This document shows, piece after piece, positions 14,024 to 18,132 of a DNA stretch of 18,132 bases. The notes below the pieces were generated by a model. The model saw nothing but the letters and a program-made list of their open reading frames with translations. It ran no database searches and was not told the origin of the DNA. The translations under genes were made by a program, and so were the position numbers. This DNA is from Deltaproteobacteria bacterium (lineage in GTDB: Bacteria; Myxococcota; B64-G9), in NCBI GenBank assembly GCA_003647095.1, contig QMME01000032.1, positions 1 through 18,132 on the forward strand, written 5' to 3'. Each line of letters starts with the position of its first letter. The stretch's first letter is position 1.

Positions 14024-15805
14024 ATGAGACACCTGACCAATGGATTGCTGATCTGCTGCCTGGCGCTGCTGGTCGCCTGCGGCAACGAGGCGGCCACTCC
14101 CTACGCTTCCGGTCCCCGGCTCTATACCTTCAGGGCCATCGGCGGCGCTTCCATGGGAGCCATGAGCGCCGCCCAGCTGGGACTGCGCTACCACCAACTG
14201 TTCGACATCCTGGCACCTTCCGGCGGGGCGCTCGACCTGGGCATGCTCATCCACTGGTTCAAAGACGGCATGCTGGGTGGCTTCTGCGTACCTCCGGTAC
14301 CGGGCAACATGTGCCCCGCTCCCGGCCAGGAGCAGGACTACGAGCACATGGACTGCGGCGGGCCCATGGGTGGTGGCTTCGATCGTGAATCAATGCTGGA
14401 GACCTTCCAGGATATGTTCATCGCTTACGGCAACCTGGCCTCCTTCAACCCCGACCACCACTACCTGCCTGCCGGCCTGGACGCCTCCTACCTGCAACTC
14501 TCCCGCCAGGAACAGTGCCAGAACCCGGTGCGTCTGAGCGGCTACTACGACTGGCAGTTCAACCCCGATGGCAGCCTCCCGGTGATCACCTTCTGCGAGG
14601 CCGATAGCGCCGTGCAGGGCGTGTTCGACCCGAACGTCGAGCCCCACTTCCCGGTAGAGATCACCTACGCCGTGGACCTCAACGACAACGGGCGGCGGGA
14701 CTCCGGTGAACCAGTGGTCTTCAATCTCAGCGAGCGTTACGATGACTTCGGGGAAGACGGCCTGCCGAGCAGCGAGGAACCAGGCTACCACCCCCAGGAT
14801 AACCCCGATCCCAACGGCGACGACTACGACCCCCTGGGCAACCCCCTGGGTACCGAGAACAATCATCTCTACGACGAGGGGGAGCCTTACCTGGATTACG
14901 GACTGGACGGGGTGGCCGGCACCGCAGATTCCCCCTACGACTGGGGCGAGGGCAACGGACTGTTCGACTACAACCCGCAGGTACTGCGCACCGCGGCCAT
15001 GTTCGACCCTTCGCAGCTGGTGCAGAACCTGAGCCTCGGCGAACTCGACCGGCTGGATTTCTACATCGACGTGGGCATCCGCGACCACCTGGGCTTCCGT
15101 TACTCCTGCGAGGCCTTCGCCGGCAAGCTCATGGCCCGGGGCCGGGAGGTGGACCTGCGCCATCGCTATAGCTCCATCCTCGCTCCCGACTGGGACGGGC
15201 CCTACGATATCCACCACATCGACTGGGACCACATCGGCCGGGACCTGATGATCATCTATGGCGATCCCGACGCCACCCAGCAGGAGATCGACGCCGGCGA
15301 CGGTGGCCACATCGGTAACGGTTCCCAGGCGCTCTACCGCTTCTTCACCATGATGGCCTTCATATCCCAGCGCTGGCCCGACGGCGACTTCGAGAAGCTC
15401 GATCCCTACGACCCGGCGCAGGTAATCGAGGAGCACTACCACTCGGATATCCTCGACATGGACCGGCGTTACTTCGTCTACCTGCCGCCCGGCTACGACG
15501 AGCACCCGGAAAAGCGCTACCCGGTGTTCTACCTGCTGCACGGCATCGGCATGAGCGTGGAGGATCTCACCGCTGCAGCCATCTTCGCCGAGCCCTGGAT
15601 GAACGAGGGAACGCTGCAGAAGTTCATTATCGTCTTCCCCGACGGCCGCTGCACCGACGACTGCAACTCGGGCACCTTCTTCGCCAACCAGATGGGCCGC
15701 GACAAGCCCCCGCGCCGTTACGAGGACGAGTTCTTCCAGGAACTGGTGCCTCTCGTCGATCAGCGCTATCGCACCCGCGCTCCCCGGGAGTTCCGGCCTC
15801 GATGA
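14024..15805 (+). CDS. Esterase-D-like alpha/beta-hydrolase lipoprotein with apparently swapped halves
   Basis: The product is 593 residues. AGGGAG (14012-14017) is 6 nt before the ATG. The signal ends in lipobox LVAC with Cys19 lipidated. Immediately after it, RAIGGASMGAMSAAQLGLRY and LFDILAPSGGALD look like the nucleophile-elbow half of esterase D (PF00756-type), with G-A-S-M-G and Ser43 as nucleophile. DFYIDVGIRDHLG (Asp354) suits the catalytic acid region; the His may be 397, 398 or 403. The front half of the fold comes last: RRYFVYLPPGYD, YPVFYLLHGIG (oxyanion HG near 506), FIIVFPDGRC and FFQELVPLVDQRYRTRAPRE, where the gene stops. Residues about 195-310 are an Asp/Gly-rich insert with an EF-hand-type loop DLNDNGRRDSGE (218-229). 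No nucleophile motif occurs after the stop in any frame, so a simple frameshift does not explain it. It is probably an envelope esterase; the substrate is unknown. Confidence 0.75.
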   Translation: MRHLTNGLLICCLALLVACGNEAATPYASGPRLYTFRAIGGASMGAMSAAQLGLRYHQLFDILAPSGGALDLGMLIHWFKDGMLGGFCVPPVPGNMCPAPGQEQDYEHMDCGGPMGGGFDRESMLETFQDMFIAYGNLASFNPDHHYLPAGLDASYLQLSRQEQCQNPVRLSGYYDWQFNPDGSLPVITFCEADSAVQGVFDPNVEPHFPVEITYAVDLNDNGRRDSGEPVVFNLSERYDDFGEDGLPSSEEPGYHPQDNPDPNGDDYDPLGNPLGTENNHLYDEGEPYLDYGLDGVAGTADSPYDWGEGNGLFDYNPQVLRTAAMFDPSQLVQNLSLGELDRLDFYIDVGIRDHLGFRYSCEAFAGKLMARGREVDLRHRYSSILAPDWDGPYDIHHIDWDHIGRDLMIIYGDPDATQQEIDAGDGGHIGNGSQALYRFFTMMAFISQRWPDGDFEKLDPYDPAQVIEEHYHSDILDMDRRYFVYLPPGYDEHPEKRYPVFYLLHGIGMSVEDLTAAAIFAEPWMNEGTLQKFIIVFPDGRCTDDCNSGTFFANQMGRDKPPRRYEDEFFQELVPLVDQRYRTRAPREFRPR

Positions 15806-15848
15806 GCAGGTCCTTTCACGCGAGACCGGCTCGTGATAAGCCAGTGGC

Positions 15849-16805
15849 ATGAGACCGCCCTGCCAGGCCTGGTGGCCCTTGTTGGTCGCGCTGTTGTTGA
15901 GCGCTTGCAGTCGCGAGCGCGAGCCCCAGCCGCTACGCCACACCGGCATCAAGATCGTCCCGGCCGGTACCAAGCTGGCCCGTGCACCCGGAGCCAAGGG
16001 CACCATCATCGACATGCCCACCCGGGAGGTACGGGTGGTGCTGGTACGCCCCGACGGCGCCGCCGCCCGGGCCGGCTTCCATGCCGGAGACGTCATCCGC
16101 GCCGTGGCCGGGGAGGAGGTAGGCAACGAGGAAGAGGTAGAACGACTGCTGCACGGCAACGATGCCGGCAAGGTAATGGTCGAAGTGCGGCGAGACAACC
16201 TGCTGGAAACCCTGGCCCTGGTCGGCGGTGCCGACCCCGGCTGGTTGCTGCTGTCGGGCGATACCTTCAAGGGGTTTCTACTCACCCGCCTGCGGGCCCA
16301 CCGGACCCGGAGACGAGTCGTTAGCGGCCAACCCTTTCCCCTCCTGCACCTGCCCGGCTTCCTGGGCCCGGATCTGAACAGCCGGCGCTGGAGGGGACGG
16401 CCGGCGGCGGTGTTGTTCTTCACCACCTTCTCGGAACCCTGCTATATCCTGTTGCAGGCCCTGCGGCGATCCTGCCAGCAGGCCGGGAAGCAGGGTCGGC
16501 AGGTGGTATGCGCGGCGGTCGACACCCTGGAGTTGTTCACCGCGGTGAAGCAAACCAGGGAGTTCCAGGCCGAACTGGAGAAAATCCGTATCGAGTTCTG
16601 GCCCCGTGCCCCCCTGGGTGTGGACCTGTTCATGCGGGCCGAGAGCCTGCTGGGAGTGGACAAGGCGCCGGTACTGTTCCTGCTGGACGAGGGCGGGCGG
16701 GTAAGCAGTCGGCTGGACGCCGGGGAACTGTCCGTCCAGAGGCTCCAGCAGGCGTTCCAGCAACTGCTGGCCACCAGCGGTGACCGTCAAGGAGGAGAAC
16801 CATGA
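15849..16805 (+). CDS. Lipoprotein with PDZ domain and thioredoxin-like domain (SxxC active site)
   Basis: The product is 318 residues. The signal MRPPCQAWWPLLVALLLSAC carries lipobox LSAC, with Cys20 lipidated. No strong Shine-Dalgarno is seen. Residues about 60-125 form a PDZ domain: VRPDGAAARAGFHAGDVIRA has the Ala-Gly-x-x-x-GD-I signature. Residues about 155-310 resemble a redoxin/thioredoxin fold: RPAAVLFFTTFSEPCYILL occupies the place of the usual W-C-x-x-C, but the first Cys is Ser195 and only Cys198 remains; KAPVLFLLDEGGRV matches the later strand-Pro region. Without the nucleophilic Cys it is unlikely to be a dithiol oxidoreductase; a peroxiredoxin-like, glutathionylated or purely binding role is possible. 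It ends in the ATGA overlap with transketolase, so the two are co-translated. Confidence 0.78.
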   Translation: MRPPCQAWWPLLVALLLSACSREREPQPLRHTGIKIVPAGTKLARAPGAKGTIIDMPTREVRVVLVRPDGAAARAGFHAGDVIRAVAGEEVGNEEEVERLLHGNDAGKVMVEVRRDNLLETLALVGGADPGWLLLSGDTFKGFLLTRLRAHRTRRRVVSGQPFPLLHLPGFLGPDLNSRRWRGRPAAVLFFTTFSEPCYILLQALRRSCQQAGKQGRQVVCAAVDTLELFTAVKQTREFQAELEKIRIEFWPRAPLGVDLFMRAESLLGVDKAPVLFLLDEGGRVSSRLDAGELSVQRLQQAFQQLLATSGDRQGGEP

Positions 16806-18132
16806 AGGACAACGAGCACTCAGGCAACGACGTCCTGGCCCAGGTGGCCGATACTGTCCGACTGCTCAGCGCCGATATGGTGCAACGGGCCAACAGCGGC
16901 CACCCGGGCATGCCCATGGGCATGGCCGATTGTGCAGCGGTGCTCTACAGCCGTTTTCTACGCCATGATCCGGCTCGTCCCGACTGGCCGGGTCGTGATC
17001 GCTTCATCCTCTCGGCCGGGCACGGCTCGGCCCTGCTCTACTCGCTGTTGTACCTGTGCGGCTACCCGCTATCGCGCGAGGACCTCGGCAACTTCCGCCA
17101 GTGGGACAGTCCCACCCCCGGGCATCCCGAACGCTGGTGCCTGCCGGGAGTGGAGACGACCACCGGCCCGCTGGGCCAGGGAGTGGGCAACGCCGTGGGC
17201 CTGGCCCTGGCCCAGAAGCTGCTGGCAGCGCGACTGGGCGGCGGCGATTTCAACCCGGTCGACTTCCGCGTCTTCGCCATCGCCTCGGATGGAGACATGA
17301 TGGAGGGAATAACCAGCGAAGCCGCCTCCCTGGCCGGGCACCTGCAGCTGGGCAACTTGGTGGTAATCTACGATGACAATCATATCTCCATCGAGGGACC
17401 GACCACGCTGGCCTTCAGCGAGGACGCGGGCGCCCGCTTCGCCGCCTACGGCTGGCAGGTGCAACACATCGACGGCCATGATCACGACGCCATAGTCGCC
17501 GCCCTGGAACGGGCCCTGGCCGAGCGTCGGCGGCCCTCGCTGATCTGCGCCCGTACCCACATCGCCTACAAGAGCCCCGGCAAGCAGGACTCGGCGAGCG
17601 CCCACGGAGCGCCGCTGGGGGCCGAGGAACTGCAAGCGTTGAAGCGCAGCCTGGGTTTTCCCGAGGAGGCTGAATTCCATGTCCCCGAGCAGGTGCAGGA
17701 GTTTTTCTCCGGCTTGCGGCCCGGCTGGCAAGAGGGGAGGCAGAAATGGGAACAAGACCTGGCCGCCTGGCAGGAACGACACCCCGACCGGGCCTCCCTC
17801 TACCGGCGGCTGCTGGGCCCGGAGTTGCCAGCGGAGCTGCTCGACGCCCTGTTGCCGGCGGCCGGCACCGAGGCGGGAGCCACCCGGGCCCTGTCGGGCC
17901 AGGTGCTGCAACGAGCGGCCGAGTTGCTGCCCGGCCTGGTGGGTGGCTCGGCCGACCTGGCACCATCCAACAAGACCGAGATAAAGGGCAGCAGCTCCGT
18001 CACCGCTGGTGACTTTTCCGGGCGCAACCTGCACTTCGGGGTACGCGAACACGGCATGGGCGCCATCATGAACGGCATGGCCCTCAGCGGCGGGTTGATC
18101 CCCTACGGGGGCACCTTCCTGGTGTTTTCCGA
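16802..18132 (+). CDS. tkt: Transketolase (3' end beyond window)
   Basis: The ATG at 16802 overlaps the previous stop (ATGA), with GGAGGAG about 5 nt upstream. The frame stays open to the window end: 443 residues of the roughly 660 usual for the family. The enzyme transfers two-carbon ketol units in the non-oxidative pentose-phosphate pathway or Calvin cycle using thiamine diphosphate and a divalent metal. Visible hallmarks are the substrate/TPP residue His34 in NSGHPGMPMGMA, His74 in SAGHGSALLYS, the TPP-metal motif SDGDMMEG (162-169, Asp165) through DDN (Asn193), and TTTGPLGQGVGNAVG. The pyrimidine-domain motif GGSADLAPSN and the catalytic Glu416 in FGVREHGMGAIMNGMAL are also present. It is cytoplasmic, which makes its tight coupling to a lipoprotein gene notable. 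The gene symbol is assigned from family identity. Confidence 0.96.
   Translation, partial: MKDNEHSGNDVLAQVADTVRLLSADMVQRANSGHPGMPMGMADCAAVLYSRFLRHDPARPDWPGRDRFILSAGHGSALLYSLLYLCGYPLSREDLGNFRQWDSPTPGHPERWCLPGVETTTGPLGQGVGNAVGLALAQKLLAARLGGGDFNPVDFRVFAIASDGDMMEGITSEAASLAGHLQLGNLVVIYDDNHISIEGPTTLAFSEDAGARFAAYGWQVQHIDGHDHDAIVAALERALAERRRPSLICARTHIAYKSPGKQDSASAHGAPLGAEELQALKRSLGFPEEAEFHVPEQVQEFFSGLRPGWQEGRQKWEQDLAAWQERHPDRASLYRRLLGPELPAELLDALLPAAGTEAGATRALSGQVLQRAAELLPGLVGGSADLAPSNKTEIKGSSSVTAGDFSGRNLHFGVREHGMGAIMNGMALSGGLIPYGGTFLVFS

Noticed and set aside
12598..14097. 499-codon open frame antisense to the FadL-family gene, and similar long antisense frames opposite the esterase gene (14390-16426) and the OmpA gene (5415-6716).
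   Set aside because: They mirror the codon bias of high-G+C genes on the other strand, have low-complexity Gly/Val/Gln-rich products without motifs or signal peptides, and overlap genes with clear family signatures.
15780..15848. A frameshift that would restore a standard C-terminal half of the esterase after position 15805.
   Set aside because: I read the three forward frames to the next start codon and found no GxSxG-type motif. The missing half is recognisable at the N-terminus instead.

Overview
The window looks like chromosomal DNA from a diderm, high-G+C bacterium. The best guess is Myxococcota or a related former deltaproteobacterial lineage. Supporting this are several lipoboxes, an OmpA-type outer-membrane protein, a FadL-type porin, and Asp-Ala-Gly-rich linkers of the kind common in lipoproteins of those groups. 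Codon use is strongly GC-biased except in one island. The assignment is inference; no rRNA or tRNA lies in the window.

Left edge (1-3721): the C-terminal 1239 residues of a large alpha-2-macroglobulin-family protein. Island (about 3762-5504): a lower-G+C segment holding a lipoprotein gene with a predicted parallel beta-helix domain, which has its own extended -10 promoter. The island is flanked by two 63-bp direct repeats. The right repeat is the 3' end of the neighbouring OmpA-domain gene; the left is a decayed copy of the same coding stretch. This suggests insertion or duplication. Next (5409-7535, minus strand) is an outer-membrane protein made of a beta-barrel, two carboxypeptidase-regulatory-like domains and an OmpA peptidoglycan-binding domain, with a near-consensus promoter.

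Right part (7698-18132, all plus strand): a long co-directional set with short gaps or overlaps. In order it holds a signal-peptide TPR protein with a C-terminal membrane anchor; a kelch-repeat lipoprotein overlapping it by 11 nt; a small nitroreductase; a membrane-anchored alpha-solenoid built on a strict 13-residue repeat; a FadL-family outer-membrane protein; an esterase-D-like lipoprotein whose two halves appear in swapped order; a lipoprotein with PDZ and thioredoxin-like domains; and the first two thirds of transketolase (tkt), which starts inside the stop codon of the gene before it.

Most products are predicted to be exported and to sit in the envelope (lipoproteins, porin, OmpA, A2M, membrane-anchored helical repeats). 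The nitroreductase and transketolase are cytoplasmic. The most unusual items are the apparently circularly permuted esterase, the 13-residue solenoid, and the repeat-bounded island. I see no CRISPR array, integrase, transposase, tRNA or rRNA.
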